From Roseovarius aestuarii (GTDB taxonomy: Bacteria; Pseudomonadota; Alphaproteobacteria; Rhodobacterales; Rhodobacteraceae): a stretch of 64,000 nucleotides of DNA. The translations under genes were made by a program, and so were the position numbers. This document shows positions 18,875 to 28,147 of this stretch, one piece after another; positions within the stretch are counted from its first letter, which is position 1; each line of letters opens with the position of its first letter. The stretch spans positions 21,936 through 85,935 of the forward strand of contig JAPWHL010000018.1 in the NCBI GenBank assembly GCA_027214255.1. Reading direction: 5' to 3'. The notes beneath the pieces are model-generated. The model did not search any database, was not told where the DNA came from, and saw only the letters and a program-made list of their open reading frames with translations.

Positions 18875-19581
18875 GTGATACCCCCCTTCTCAGCGTGCGT
18901 GGCGTACATGCCTATTATGGCCTTAGCCATGTGTTGCACGGCGTCGATCTGGACGTACATACAGGTCAGATCGTTGCCCTGTTGGGGCGCAATGGCGTGG
19001 GGCGCTCGACCCTGTGCAAGGCGATCATGGCGATTGTCGAACGCCAAGGCAGCATCCGCGTCAAGGGCCGTGAAACCATCGCCTTGGCCCCCCATCAGAT
19101 GGCGCGTTTGGGTCTGGGATATGTTCCCGAGGACCGCGCGATTTTCCCCGGCCTGACCGTAGAGCAGAACCTGATTCTTGGCCAACATTCGGACGCGGGT
19201 CCGAAAAGCTGGACGATTGATCAGGTCTATTCACATTTCCCCTCGCTGGAGCGGCGTCGTGCGACCGATGCCGACGTGCTGTCGGGTGGCGAGAAACAAA
19301 TGCTGGCGATGTGCCGCGCGCTGATGTCCGGGCCGGACCTGATCCTTGTGGATGAACCGACCGAAGGTTTGGCCCCCTTGATCGTCGAGCAGGTTGGGGA
19401 ACTGATGGCCGAGATCGCGCGCACGGGTGTGTCGATCCTGCTTATCGAACAAAAACTCACAATGGCGATGCGGATCGCCGACCACGTCTATGTCATGGGG
19501 CATGGGCAAACGGTGTTCAGCGGCAGCCCCGAACAGCTGCGCGCGGATCAGGACACCTGCAAAGCATGGCTGGAGGTATGA
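18871..19581 (+). CDS. livF: ABC transporter ATP-binding protein, LivF type
   Basis: This 236-residue ATPase is the second nucleotide-binding subunit. It has Walker A GRNGVGRST near residue 36, signature LSGGEKQMLAMCRAL near 132, Walker B LILVDEPTEGL and switch region LLIEQKLTMAM. The invariant Walker A lysine is replaced by arginine, a change I also associate with some other alphaproteobacterial LivF proteins. It is followed three bases later by the thiolase gene, so transport and catabolism are in one operon. Confidence 0.9.
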   Translation: MSDTPLLSVRGVHAYYGLSHVLHGVDLDVHTGQIVALLGRNGVGRSTLCKAIMAIVERQGSIRVKGRETIALAPHQMARLGLGYVPEDRAIFPGLTVEQNLILGQHSDAGPKSWTIDQVYSHFPSLERRRATDADVLSGGEKQMLAMCRALMSGPDLILVDEPTEGLAPLIVEQVGELMAEIARTGVSILLIEQKLTMAMRIADHVYVMGHGQTVFSGSPEQLRADQDTCKAWLEV

Positions 19582-19584
19582 ACG

Positions 19585-20832
19585 ATGTCACAAGGTAGCA
19601 AAGCAGTGTATGTTCTGGGCGGAAGCCAGACGGATTTTGCCCGCAACTGGGCCCGCGAAGGCCACGGGATCGACACGCTGATGGGCGAGGTTCTGGCCGA
19701 TGGTCTGACCGCCACCGGCCTTGAGGCGCGCGACATTGAATCAGCGCATGTCGGGAATTTCGTCGCCGAGTTGTTCTGCAATCAGGGGATGTTGGGTGGT
19801 TTCTTTGCATCCCTCCATCCCGATCTATCTGGCGTGCCGACCAGCCGTCACGAGGCGGCCTGTGCATCCGGCTCAATGGCAATGCTGTCTGCCATGTCCG
19901 AGATCGAGGCCGGGCGCTATGGTCTGGTCTGTGTTCTGGGCGTTGAATACATGCGCAACGTTCCCGGCCAGACCGCCGCCGAGCATCTGGGTGCAGCCGG
20001 ATGGCAGGGCCGTGAATGGGCTGACGCGAAATACATGTGGCCTGCGGCGTTTTCCGACCTGAACGATGCCTATAGCGAAAAATATGGCGAAGTTGACTAT
20101 CGCCACCTAGGTGAAATCGCCCGCATCAACTATGAGAACGGGCGGCGCAACCCCAATGCGCAAACCCGCAAATGGGCCTTCAACGACGCCAGCTTTACCA
20201 CCGATGACGAAGCCAACCCCGTGATCGAAGGCAAGGTGCGCCGCAACGATTGCGGACAGGTTACGGACGGGGCCGCTGTGGTCTTTCTGGCCTCGGAGAC
20301 ACGCGCACGCGAGTATGTCAAACAGCACGGTCTGAAGCTGAGTGATTTGGCACGCATCGACGGCTGGGGCCATCGCACAGCGCCTATGCTGTTTGCGGAC
20401 AAACTGAGGGAAAGCCAGAATTCGCGCTTTGTACTGCCGCAAGTCAACCAGACGATCAAAGAGTGTTTCAGCCGCGCAGGGATCAACTCTGCTTTTGATC
20501 TGGATGCAATCGAAACGCATGACTGTTTCGCCATGACCGAATATGCCGCGATTGACAGCTATGAAATCACAGCCCCCGGTGAAAGCTGGAAGGCCGTCGA
20601 AGAGGGCGTGATTGCCGCTGACGGACGTCTACCGATCAATCCGTCTGGCGGGCTGATCGGTCTGGGGCACCCCGTGGGCGCAACGGGCGTGCGCATGATG
20701 CTGGACGGCTACAAACAGGTGACAGGGCGCGCAGGCGACTGTCAGGTCGAAGGCGCGCGCAAGGTTGGCTTGCTCAACATCGGCGGGTCGACCACCACTA
20801 TCGCCAGTTTTGTTGTCGGAGCCGCAGAATGA
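19585..20832 (+). CDS. Thiolase (SCP-x/acetyl-CoA acetyltransferase-like)
   Basis: This 415-residue thiolase-superfamily protein should cleave 3-ketoacyl-CoA with CoA, or condense acyl-CoAs. It has the nucleophile Cys93 in HEAACASGSMAM, THDCFAMTEY near residue 312 and GLGHPVGATG near 357. It resembles SCP-x-type thiolases more than the biosynthetic PhaA type (it has HDCFA rather than NEAFA). It overlaps the next SDR by four bases, and the operon suggests it ends one beta-oxidation round. Confidence 0.88.
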   Translation: MSQGSKAVYVLGGSQTDFARNWAREGHGIDTLMGEVLADGLTATGLEARDIESAHVGNFVAELFCNQGMLGGFFASLHPDLSGVPTSRHEAACASGSMAMLSAMSEIEAGRYGLVCVLGVEYMRNVPGQTAAEHLGAAGWQGREWADAKYMWPAAFSDLNDAYSEKYGEVDYRHLGEIARINYENGRRNPNAQTRKWAFNDASFTTDDEANPVIEGKVRRNDCGQVTDGAAVVFLASETRAREYVKQHGLKLSDLARIDGWGHRTAPMLFADKLRESQNSRFVLPQVNQTIKECFSRAGINSAFDLDAIETHDCFAMTEYAAIDSYEITAPGESWKAVEEGVIAADGRLPINPSGGLIGLGHPVGATGVRMMLDGYKQVTGRAGDCQVEGARKVGLLNIGGSTTTIASFVVGAAE

Positions 20833-21593
20833 GTTCGATGGATCTGACCGGCAAAATAGCCGTTGTCACCGGAGCATCCTCGGGGCTGGGGGCGCATTTC
20901 GCACAGGTCTTAGGCCGCGCGGGCGCACAGGTCTGTTTGATAGCGCGTAGTACGGACAAGCTGAAAACAGTTACCGAAGAGCTTGCCGCGCAAGGTATCA
21001 GCGCCGATTGCTATGCGGGCGACGTGACCGACCGGAGCGCACTAGAAGCCGCATTTGCCGACATTGCCAACACGCATGGTGGCACCGACATCCTGGTCAA
21101 CAATGCGGGCATCGCACGCACGGCACCATATCTGGACATGGACGAGGCCGACTGGTCCGCCGTACTGGACACCGATCTGGCGGGCGTCTGGCGGTGCGGG
21201 CAAATCGCAGCGCGACAAATGGTTCAGCGCGACTCGGGCGGGTCGATCATCAACATCGCGTCGATCCTTGGGCAAGTGGTGCAACCGACCCAGACCAATT
21301 ATGCCGCAGCCAAGGCCGGTGTTTTGCATATGACCAAGGCGATGGCACGCGAACTGGGCCGCCACAACATCCGCGTCAACGCCATCGCGCCCGGGTACTT
21401 TCAGACAGAAATCAACGCCGACTTCTTTGCCAGTGACGCAGGCGCCAAGATGATCAACAAGCTGTTCCCCCGCCGTCTGGGGGCATTGCACGAATTGAAC
21501 GGTCCACTTCTTTTGCTAGCCTCCGATGCGGGCAGCTTCATGACCGGCACCACTCTTACCGTCGATGGCGGCGCAACACTTGCAGGAATTTGA
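20829..21593 (+). CDS. SDR-family oxidoreductase
   Basis: This 254-residue classical short-chain dehydrogenase has cofactor motif TGASSGLG near residue 14, NNAGIA near 92, Ser in INIASILG near 142 and catalytic YAAAK near 157, ending in LTVDGGATLAGI. ARSTDKL after the second strand hints at NADP(H). It is likely a 3-hydroxyacyl-CoA or ketoacyl-CoA reductase/dehydrogenase of this pathway. Starts and stops interlock with thiolase (overlap) and acyl-CoA dehydrogenase (three-base gap). Confidence 0.88.
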   Translation: MSSMDLTGKIAVVTGASSGLGAHFAQVLGRAGAQVCLIARSTDKLKTVTEELAAQGISADCYAGDVTDRSALEAAFADIANTHGGTDILVNNAGIARTAPYLDMDEADWSAVLDTDLAGVWRCGQIAARQMVQRDSGGSIINIASILGQVVQPTQTNYAAAKAGVLHMTKAMARELGRHNIRVNAIAPGYFQTEINADFFASDAGAKMINKLFPRRLGALHELNGPLLLLASDAGSFMTGTTLTVDGGATLAGI

Positions 21594-21596
21594 ACT

Positions 21597-22808
21597 ATGA
21601 CACTTGCCGAAACCGACCGCGTTCGCGATCTGAAATCCCGCCTCAGCGCATTCATGGACGCGCATGTGATCCCGGCCGAAACCGCCTATAGCCATCACCT
21701 TGCCACAGCGCCGGACCGCTGGTCGATCCCGCCTGTCATGGAAACCCTGAAAGAACGCGCACGCGCCGAAGGACTGTGGAACCTCTGGTGCCCCTACCCG
21801 GAGTTTGGTGCGGGGCTTAACAATTTGGATTATGCCCCCTTGGCCGAAATCATGGGCCGTTCGCTGATCGGGCCCGAGGTGTTCAATTGCTCTGCTCCGG
21901 ACACCGGGAACATGGAGGTGTTCATCAAATACGCCACCAAACCACAGCAAGAGAAATGGCTAACCCCCCTTCTGGCGGGCGAAATCCGTTCGGCGTTTTG
22001 TATGACTGAACCGGCGGTCGCTTCGTCAGACGCCACCAACGTCGAGGCGTCGATCCTGCGTGACGGTGACGACTATGTCGTGAACGGACGTAAATGGTGG
22101 TCATCAGGGGCAAACGACCCGCGGTGTAAAATCCTGATCGTCATGGGCAAGAATGACCCGTCGGCCGAACGTCACAAACAACAGTCAATGATCCTTGTGC
22201 CAATTGACACACCCGGCGTCACCGTTCTGCGCTCGCTCAACGTCTTTGGGGCAGATGATGCCCCCCACGGTCATGCCGAAATCAATTTTGATAATGTGCG
22301 CGTCCCCGCCGAAAACATTCTGCTGGGCGAAGGGCGCGGTTTTGAGATCGCGCAGGGGCGGCTTGGCCCCGGCCGCATCCATCATTGCATGCGCCTGATC
22401 GGCGGCGCCCAGCGCGCGCTTGAGATGATGTGCGCACGTGCCACCAAGCGCACGCCCTTTGGCAAGCCTTTGGCGGATCAAGGCGTTGTGCGTCAACAGA
22501 TTGCCCTATCCGCCTGCGAGATTGAGCAGGGCCGCCTTTTGGCCATGGCCGCTGCAGACAAGATGGACCGTCTGGGCAACAAAGAAGCCCGCGACCTGAT
22601 CGGAATGGCCAAGATCGTGATCCCGCAAATGGCACAGACCGTGATTGATCGTGCAATCCAACTCCATGGTGCGGCGGGTGTCTGTCAGGACACGGTCCTA
22701 GCCGGGCAATTCGCCTATGCGCGCACGATCCGCATCGCTGACGGCCCAGACGAGGTGCATCAGGACTCGCTGGCGCGCCAGATGATCAAGCGTTTCGGCA
22801 CCCAATGA
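21597..22808 (+). CDS. Acyl-CoA dehydrogenase, ACAD10/11-like
   Basis: This 403-residue FAD enzyme shows acyl-CoA dehydrogenase motifs [15 protein letters not shown] near residue 134, KWWSSGA near 164, [21 protein letters not shown] near 244 and [10 protein letters not shown] near 362. The KWWSSGA and RIHHCMR wording fits the ACAD10/ACAD11 and LvaC-like branch. Members of this branch act with an APH-fold kinase on 4-phospho-acyl-CoAs, and such a kinase is encoded next door with a four-base overlap. A plain acyl-CoA dehydrogenase role cannot be excluded. Confidence 0.88.
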   Translation: MTLAETDRVRDLKSRLSAFMDAHVIPAETAYSHHLATAPDRWSIPPVMETLKERARAEGLWNLWCPYPEFGAGLNNLDYAPLAEIMGRSLIGPEVFNCSAPDTGNMEVFIKYATKPQQEKWLTPLLAGEIRSAFCMTEPAVASSDATNVEASILRDGDDYVVNGRKWWSSGANDPRCKILIVMGKNDPSAERHKQQSMILVPIDTPGVTVLRSLNVFGADDAPHGHAEINFDNVRVPAENILLGEGRGFEIAQGRLGPGRIHHCMRLIGGAQRALEMMCARATKRTPFGKPLADQGVVRQQIALSACEIEQGRLLAMAAADKMDRLGNKEARDLIGMAKIVIPQMAQTVIDRAIQLHGAAGVCQDTVLAGQFAYARTIRIADGPDEVHQDSLARQMIKRFGTQ

Positions 22809-23839
22809 CCGACGCTGCCGCAATCCCCGCCGATATTGCGGCACTGGCCCCGCTGATTGCGGCGCGCGTCCCCTCGCTGGGGGGCGTCCCGCAGATCCGG
22901 TCCTTTGGCAAAGGGCAGTCAAACCCGACCTACCTACTGGAAGGGCCAAGTAAACATGCGGTTCTACGCGTACAACCCCCCGGCCCCTTGTTAAAAGGTG
23001 CACATGCCGTAGATCGCGAACACCGCGTGATGCGGGCACTGCACAACACACCCATTCCTGTGCCCGAAATGTTGATGGAGGGCGGGCAGGACGCCACTTT
23101 GGACCGCAAATTCATCGTGATGGAGATGGTTTCAGGCGTCACGCATTGGGACCCCGCCCTCCCATCTCAAACGCCCGCTCAACGCGCCGCGATCTATGAC
23201 GCGATGAACGCGCTTTTGGCCGATCTTCATATGGTTGATCCTATTGCCTGTGGCTTGGGCGACTTTGGCCGTCCAGGCAATTATTTCGCACGTCAGTTCG
23301 CCACGTGGACGCGTCAGTACCGTGCCGCCGAGACCGAAGAAAACCCGGATATCGAGCGGTTGATCAACTGGCTGGAGGCCAATCAACCACCCGATGACGG
23401 CGCGGTCGCGCTGGTGCATGGTGATTTTCGTATCGACAACATGATCTTTGCCGAAAACAGTGCCGAGGTACGCGCGCTGCTTGATTGGGAACTATCGACC
23501 TTGGGTCATCCGCTGGCCGATCTGGCCTATCAATGTATGCAATGGAGGTTGCCACATACCAACGCCTTCAAGGGCTTGGGGGGGCTGGATCGTGCCGCGT
23601 TGGGCATCCCCGACGAGGCAAGCTATGTTGACGCCTATTGCCGTCGCAGGGGCCTGTCGGGCATCGATAACTGGACGTTCTACCTCGCGTTTTCCTTCTT
23701 TCGCCTATCCGCGATCCTGCAAGGCATCTATCGGCGATATCTGGATGGGAATGCGGCCAATGCCGAAACCGCACTGCTATATGGCAAGACAGTTCCGATT
23801 TTGGCCCGCCTCGCCACCGAAGCGATTGACGGCGCCTGA
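22805..23839 (+). CDS. APH-fold phosphotransferase, ACAD10/11-kinase or LvaA-like
   Basis: This 344-residue aminoglycoside-phosphotransferase-fold kinase has [11 protein letters not shown] near residue 35, [10 protein letters not shown] near 102, catalytic loop [13 protein letters not shown] near 200 and the metal motif [18 protein letters not shown] near 222. In animals this domain is fused to ACAD10/11 and in Pseudomonas the relative LvaA phosphorylates 4-hydroxyvaleryl-CoA. Here it is a separate gene overlapping the dehydrogenase. I infer phosphorylation of a 4-hydroxyacyl-CoA. It ends the liv-linked operon. Confidence 0.87.
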   Translation: MTDAAAIPADIAALAPLIAARVPSLGGVPQIRSFGKGQSNPTYLLEGPSKHAVLRVQPPGPLLKGAHAVDREHRVMRALHNTPIPVPEMLMEGGQDATLDRKFIVMEMVSGVTHWDPALPSQTPAQRAAIYDAMNALLADLHMVDPIACGLGDFGRPGNYFARQFATWTRQYRAAETEENPDIERLINWLEANQPPDDGAVALVHGDFRIDNMIFAENSAEVRALLDWELSTLGHPLADLAYQCMQWRLPHTNAFKGLGGLDRAALGIPDEASYVDAYCRRRGLSGIDNWTFYLAFSFFRLSAILQGIYRRYLDGNAANAETALLYGKTVPILARLATEAIDGA

Positions 23840-23973
23840 AACGTATTTGCGCAATATTGCGGCGGCAGGCCGACAGCGAAGGGCGCGCTGTCGGCAAAAA
23901 TTCTTCGACTATTAGTTCAAACATGCGTAAGCAAATTTGGTATCCGCTGTGCAGAAAACAAGGGCGTCATGTA

Positions 23974-24813
23974 ATGAAGAACTGGATCCGTGCGCAACTT
24001 AGGCGACGCCAAGCCCGAAAGCACCTTAAACGACCAGCAGAGATGACACCCTTTGGCTTCGCATTCTTTGGGCCAAAATCGATGCAAACAGGACAATTCG
24101 AACCAACGGAAACCGTCCTTTTACGACATCTCCTGTCTCGGGCGGATTTGTTCGTCAACGTGGGCGCGAACTTTGGATACTACATCTGCATGGCCAGACA
24201 GTTGGGAATTCGATCCGTCGCCGTTGAGCCGGTACCAATCAACGTTGAAACCCTTAGGCGCAACATTGCGGTCAATTCATGGGATGATGGGTTCACCATC
24301 CATCCCGTGGCTTGTGGCGAAACAGCCGGAGACTGTGAAATTTTTGGCGAAGGAAGTGGCGCGTCTTTGATACCTGGATGGGCACGCAATCCCAGCGCAC
24401 TGTGCCACACGGTGCCTGTTGTCCGGCTGGATGACCTTCTGAAAGACGAGAAAATTTCTGGCAAGTCAGTGTTTCTTGTAGATGTGGAAGGCTTTGAGCT
24501 TGAGGTTTTACGCGGCGCGCAGAAAATTCTGACATCGCCGGATCGACCGATCTGGATGTTGGAAAGCGGCCTGACCGATCACAGGCCCGAGGGGAACTTG
24601 AATACAAAATTCTTGGACGTCGTGACCCTTGTTCAAGAGCACGGCTATATTGTGCTTAATGCCCAAGACCCAAGTGTAGAAGTAACGCTTGGCCTGATCG
24701 AGGACAGTATCGCGCAAGGCGTCGATCAACTGGGCACCCATAATTTTGTTCTGATCCCGAAGGAATATGACCGCTCGCTACTGACCGGGGCTTTGTTAGA
24801 CAAATCTGTTTAA
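23974..24813 (+). CDS. FkbM-family SAM-dependent methyltransferase
   Basis: This protein of about 279 residues has the FkbM layout: LFVNVGANFGYYICMAR (SAM-binding), VEPVPINVETLRRNI, then VDVEGFELEVLRGAQKIL and PIWMLESG. FkbM enzymes methylate hydroxyls of sugars, lipids or natural products; nothing nearby shows the target. Starts at 23974 (MKNWIRAQL), 23923 and 23857 are all open with weak ribosome-binding sites, so the N-terminus is uncertain. The gene is more AT-rich than its neighbours and belongs to neither adjacent operon, which suggests separate acquisition. Confidence 0.8.
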   Translation: MKNWIRAQLRRRQARKHLKRPAEMTPFGFAFFGPKSMQTGQFEPTETVLLRHLLSRADLFVNVGANFGYYICMARQLGIRSVAVEPVPINVETLRRNIAVNSWDDGFTIHPVACGETAGDCEIFGEGSGASLIPGWARNPSALCHTVPVVRLDDLLKDEKISGKSVFLVDVEGFELEVLRGAQKILTSPDRPIWMLESGLTDHRPEGNLNTKFLDVVTLVQEHGYIVLNAQDPSVEVTLGLIEDSIAQGVDQLGTHNFVLIPKEYDRSLLTGALLDKSV

Positions 24814-25199
24814 GCTGGCGATCCAGTTTGGGCCATGGCCAGTATGTCAGCTATGCGTGACACTGCGGGCTCGCCATCAAAATTCGTTGGAATATACCAT
24901 CGACACTTTTGAACCGTTACTGACAGGCCAAGGTCGGCATGTCCCCTCGCCACTGGTGAGGCATTGCTCCTAGAGCGGCGCCGCCTTCTTGCCGTTGCCC
25001 GATACCTTGCGCCCGCTGGCACCGCCCCCAAACCCACCTTCCAAAAGCGCGGAAGGCCAGAGTGGTCCGTAGCAATCACACAGACGAAAGAGCCAATTAT
25101 CGTCGCATGCTGCATCTGGGTTTGGTGGCGATGAGTGAAGATCAGGGCACGAAACGCTCCAACCGTTGATAGTTGACCTTCCGTTAAAAGGCTTATGAT
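24814..25199. other. Gap without a convincing gene
   Basis: This stretch lies between the FkbM gene and the convergent PhnN-phosphorylase fusion. A 101-codon minus-strand frame (24810-25115) is Arg-rich and resembles no family I know. A plus-strand frame ending near 25169 (RRMLHLGLVAMSEDQGTKR) could be the tail of a decayed gene. No clear terminator hairpin with a U-run was found. Confidence 0.4.
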
Positions 25200-27236
25200 T
25201 TACTCAATCAAAAAGGCATCCTGATGCCGTGCAGCTTCGGTTGCTTCCTGCGCGCCCCGCAAACTGGAAGAATGCACTTTCAACAGTATCTCACCCGCCT
25301 GAACCTGTTGACCGACCTGGGCAAGGATCACGACCCCCGCAGCCTTGTCTCCGGGGGCTCCGGCGCGGCGTGCAATCCTGGAAACAGACTTGATGTCGAT
25401 GGCCTTGATGACCCCGCTTTGGTCGGCTCGTAAATCTTGATTGAAGCGGCCGGGGTCCAGTGACGGATTTTCCTGCGCGCCCTGAAGCGCGATGAGTTCC
25501 TGTAGCTTCTCCATGGCCAGACCACTTGAAATCAGACCCTGAGCGCGCGCCCTGCCTTCGCCCTTTGGCACCGCCTCAACCCATTCCAAAATGAGGGCAG
25601 CATACCCCAAAGACTTCTCCAACAGATCTTGCGCTGCGCTGCTGGACCCTGACAGGACCTCCAAAACATCAAGCGTTTCCAAGACCGGACCGACACCTCT
25701 GCCGATTGGTTTTGTTCCATCGGACAGGTTGACCAAAGTTTTGACGCCAATGCCGTGCCCGACGCTTTCAAACAGGTTTTTCAGGGCCTGAGCATCCGCG
25801 TCATTTTTGGTCTTGGCCCCCGGGCCGACGGGCATGTCAATCAACACATGGCTTGAACCCGCCGCCAGTTTCTTGGACATGATTGACGATACATCAAGCA
25901 ACGTCGACGAAAGCCCCAATGGGCGGTTAATCGCGTTCATCACATCGTCTACCGGCGAATGCGTCAGTCGTCCGTTCCATGCAATACAGGCGTTTGACGT
26001 TTCCACCACACGGTGCATTTCATCCGGTGTCAGATCAACCCGTGCCAGAACCTCCATCATATCGGCAGTCCCGGCAGCAGAGGTGATCGCGCGCGACGAG
26101 GTTTTGGGAATAGTCAGGCCAAATGCCGCAAGAATTGGAATAACGATTGGGGTAATCCGATTGCCCGGAATGCCACCCATTGAATGCTTGTCCACCACAA
26201 CGGGCTTGCCCCAGTCCTGACGGTGCGCAAACTCGGCGCGGACGCGCGTCAATGAAATGACTTCGTCTATCGACAGGTTTGTCGAGGCAGCCACAAGGAA
26301 TCCGGCAATTTCCGAAGTGCTAAAGCGCCCCTTCACAAGGTCATGAACAAAGGCTTCCATCTCGGAATCCGTCAGTTCACCGCCGCGAACTTTCTTTTGC
26401 AAAATAGAGCGGCTTTTCGGAGTCGGAGACCGTTCGATAAACACGATATCGCCTTCGACCGCGCCCAGTTCGCTCATCGCTTTTTCCGAAAGCGCACACT
26501 GATCTTTTGAAACGATTTCATCTGAATCTGTTTGGCCAAGCTCGGCAGCAATCGTCTTGTTTCCAAATGTCAGGGACACACGCGTGGAACCAGCCAACAG
26601 GCGACTGGCAATTGGGTTTTCCTTGTGAACCAAACAGACCTGTTTACCCGCAATCTCCACCGGGAACTTCTGAACAACCGCACGCAGATCGCATGTGCCT
26701 GCGATTAGTTCAACAAGGGCGGCAATGCCTTCTTGCTGCGTTGCGTCGTTCATCACTTCCAACGCGGTGCCCGAAGGGCTTGCATGTGCGACAAGCCGGG
26801 CAAGCCGTTTCTGGATATCTTCTTCGGTTTCTCGCCCTCGGGCACGCAATCGTTGTTCGACAACATTCGGGGATGCCGAAATGAATATCACGACAACATT
26901 CTCGGATTTCTCGCGAAAGGCATCCAGTTCATTGCGCGAGGTATTCAGGACGACATTGATACCCTGAGCAAGGTCGTCTTTGACACCAATGGGAATTCCA
27001 TAAGACAAGCCGTGGGCGTGCCAATGGTGCCAAAGCTGGCCTTGGGACAATTGAGAATCAAATTCAGCCTGCGTGACTGGAATGTGATCTTCGCCACCTG
27101 CATCCGCAGCCCTTGTTATCACCCGCTTGGGAAACGAGAACCAACAACTGGAGGCGAGCGTTTCGCGCGCGCCGTCCAGCAATGTATCTTTGCCGACGCC
27201 ACTTGGACCGACAACTAAGAAAAGTGTGCCCTGCAT
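25200..27236 (-). CDS. Fusion: PhnN ribose-1,5-bisphosphate phosphokinase + NMP (thymidine/AMP) phosphorylase
   Basis: This 678-residue two-domain enzyme has residues about 1-185 as PhnN: P-loop GPSGVGKDT near 10, RVITRAADAGGEDH near 38, SYGIP near 78. PhnN makes PRPP from ribose 1,5-bisphosphate and ATP. Residues about 190-678 are a long-form pyrimidine-nucleoside phosphorylase of the archaeal AMP-phosphorylase type: KHSMGGIPGNR, PKTSSRAITSAAGTADMMEVL, IMSKKLAAG, plus a C-terminal PYNP-like domain. AMP phosphorylases release a base and form ribose 1,5-bisphosphate, exactly the PhnN substrate. The gene follows nadC by 24 bases. Base specificity is unknown; calling it simply thymidine phosphorylase would be misleading. 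Confidence 0.88.
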   Translation of the reverse strand: MQGTLFLVVGPSGVGKDTLLDGARETLASSCWFSFPKRVITRAADAGGEDHIPVTQAEFDSQLSQGQLWHHWHAHGLSYGIPIGVKDDLAQGINVVLNTSRNELDAFREKSENVVVIFISASPNVVEQRLRARGRETEEDIQKRLARLVAHASPSGTALEVMNDATQQEGIAALVELIAGTCDLRAVVQKFPVEIAGKQVCLVHKENPIASRLLAGSTRVSLTFGNKTIAAELGQTDSDEIVSKDQCALSEKAMSELGAVEGDIVFIERSPTPKSRSILQKKVRGGELTDSEMEAFVHDLVKGRFSTSEIAGFLVAASTNLSIDEVISLTRVRAEFAHRQDWGKPVVVDKHSMGGIPGNRITPIVIPILAAFGLTIPKTSSRAITSAAGTADMMEVLARVDLTPDEMHRVVETSNACIAWNGRLTHSPVDDVMNAINRPLGLSSTLLDVSSIMSKKLAAGSSHVLIDMPVGPGAKTKNDADAQALKNLFESVGHGIGVKTLVNLSDGTKPIGRGVGPVLETLDVLEVLSGSSSAAQDLLEKSLGYAALILEWVEAVPKGEGRARAQGLISSGLAMEKLQELIALQGAQENPSLDPGRFNQDLRADQSGVIKAIDIKSVSRIARRAGAPGDKAAGVVILAQVGQQVQAGEILLKVHSSSLRGAQEATEAARHQDAFLIE

Positions 27237-27260
27237 AGGTGGCCTTTCAGTGAGGCAAGT

Positions 27261-28097
27261 TCAGACGTCGTCCAATCCGATATCGACGCAGGTTGCAGAT
27301 TGCGTAATCCGCCCAACAGACACGAAATCAACACCGGTTTCTGCCTTGGCCCGGATCGTATCCAACCGAACACCGCCCGAGCATTCCAGAGGGATGCGCT
27401 TGTTCACGATTTCGACGGCTTTGCGCATGTCTTCGTTGCTCATATTGTCCAGCATGATCACATCGACACCAGCATCCAGCGCCTCTTGAACTTGATCCAG
27501 ACGATCGGCTTCGACTTCGATCTTTGTCAGCATGGGGGCGTCGGCCTTGGCACGTGCAACAGCCGCCGCGATACTGCCGGCAACTGCGATGTGGTTGTCC
27601 TTGAGCATTATGCCGTTGTCCAACCCCAAACGGTGACTACGGCCACCTCCGCACACAACCGCATATTTTTCGATCATGCGCAGACCGGGCGTGGTTTTGC
27701 GGGAATCCAACAAGACAACGCCGGTGCCTTCGATTTCTTTGACATACTTGGCCGTCAATGCAGCAATGCCGCACATTCTTTGCATAAGGTTCAACGCCAC
27801 GCGTTCGGCTGTCAGCAATGCCTGAGCATTCCCCGAAATAACGGCAAACGTCTCACCTGTGTCGACCTTGTCGCCGTCTTTGTGAGACGTCTCAAAGGTG
27901 CAATCTGGATCGACTTTCTTAAAGATCATCTCGGCCAGCTTCAGACCCGACAGAATGATGGGTTCGCGGGCATTCATTCCGAACTTCGCGGTCGCATCGT
28001 CATCAATCATGATTTTCGCAGTCAAATCATAATAGTTCACATCCTCGTCCAACCACAGGTCGATAAGGTTGTTCATTTTCCGTAGGTCTAGCAGCAT
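27261..28097 (-). CDS. nadC: NadC-type nicotinate-nucleotide pyrophosphorylase (quinolinate phosphoribosyltransferase)
   Basis: NadC converts quinolinate and PRPP to nicotinate mononucleotide, CO2 and PPi. The 278-residue protein begins MLLDLRKMNNLIDLWLDEDV. It keeps the active-site blocks: NLMQRMCGIA, DSRKTTPGLR, EKYAVVCGGG, LKDNHI, EVEADRLDQ, IMLDNM and ECSGGV. SHR replaces the usual NHR before LGLDNG. ATG 28097 is chosen because GAAAGG lies upstream and because a longer frame would run through an operator-like site at 28112. Placement with a TRAP importer and a PRPP-making fusion, rather than nadA and nadB, suggests a catabolic paralogue. A ModD-like role is less likely. Confidence 0.88.
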   Translation of the reverse strand: MLLDLRKMNNLIDLWLDEDVNYYDLTAKIMIDDDATAKFGMNAREPIILSGLKLAEMIFKKVDPDCTFETSHKDGDKVDTGETFAVISGNAQALLTAERVALNLMQRMCGIAALTAKYVKEIEGTGVVLLDSRKTTPGLRMIEKYAVVCGGGRSHRLGLDNGIMLKDNHIAVAGSIAAAVARAKADAPMLTKIEVEADRLDQVQEALDAGVDVIMLDNMSNEDMRKAVEIVNKRIPLECSGGVRLDTIRAKAETGVDFVSVGRITQSATCVDIGLDDV

Positions 28098-28111
28098 GAT
28101 ATTGCCTTTCA

Positions 28112-28125
28112 TTTGTATACTAACG
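28112..28125 (-). promoter_or_regulatory. Operator-like motif upstream of nadC (copy 1)
   Basis: TTTGTATACTAACG on the plus strand, centred on GTATAC, 15 bases upstream of the nadC start. It is near-palindromic and matches four other copies in front of the TAXI, ferredoxin, FAD-subunit and enamidase genes. It is probably a binding site of the MarR regulator at 40330-40755. Confidence 0.65.
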
Positions 28126-28147
28126 ATACCTAGATGCGCTTGAATTT

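Noticed and set aside
24810..25115. 101-codon minus-strand frame in the gap after the FkbM gene
   Set aside because: No recognisable family, Arg-rich run in the middle, and overlaps the FkbM stop; kept only as part of the gap description.
25200..27236. Simple thymidine phosphorylase of pyrimidine salvage
   Set aside because: Motifs fit the archaeal AMP-phosphorylase type, a PhnN domain is fused, and no pyrimidine-salvage genes are nearby.
27261..28097. ModD (molybdate-operon NadC paralogue), tempting because a molybdoenzyme is nearby
   Set aside because: No mod transport genes are adjacent, and quinolinate phosphoribosyltransferase active-site blocks are retained.
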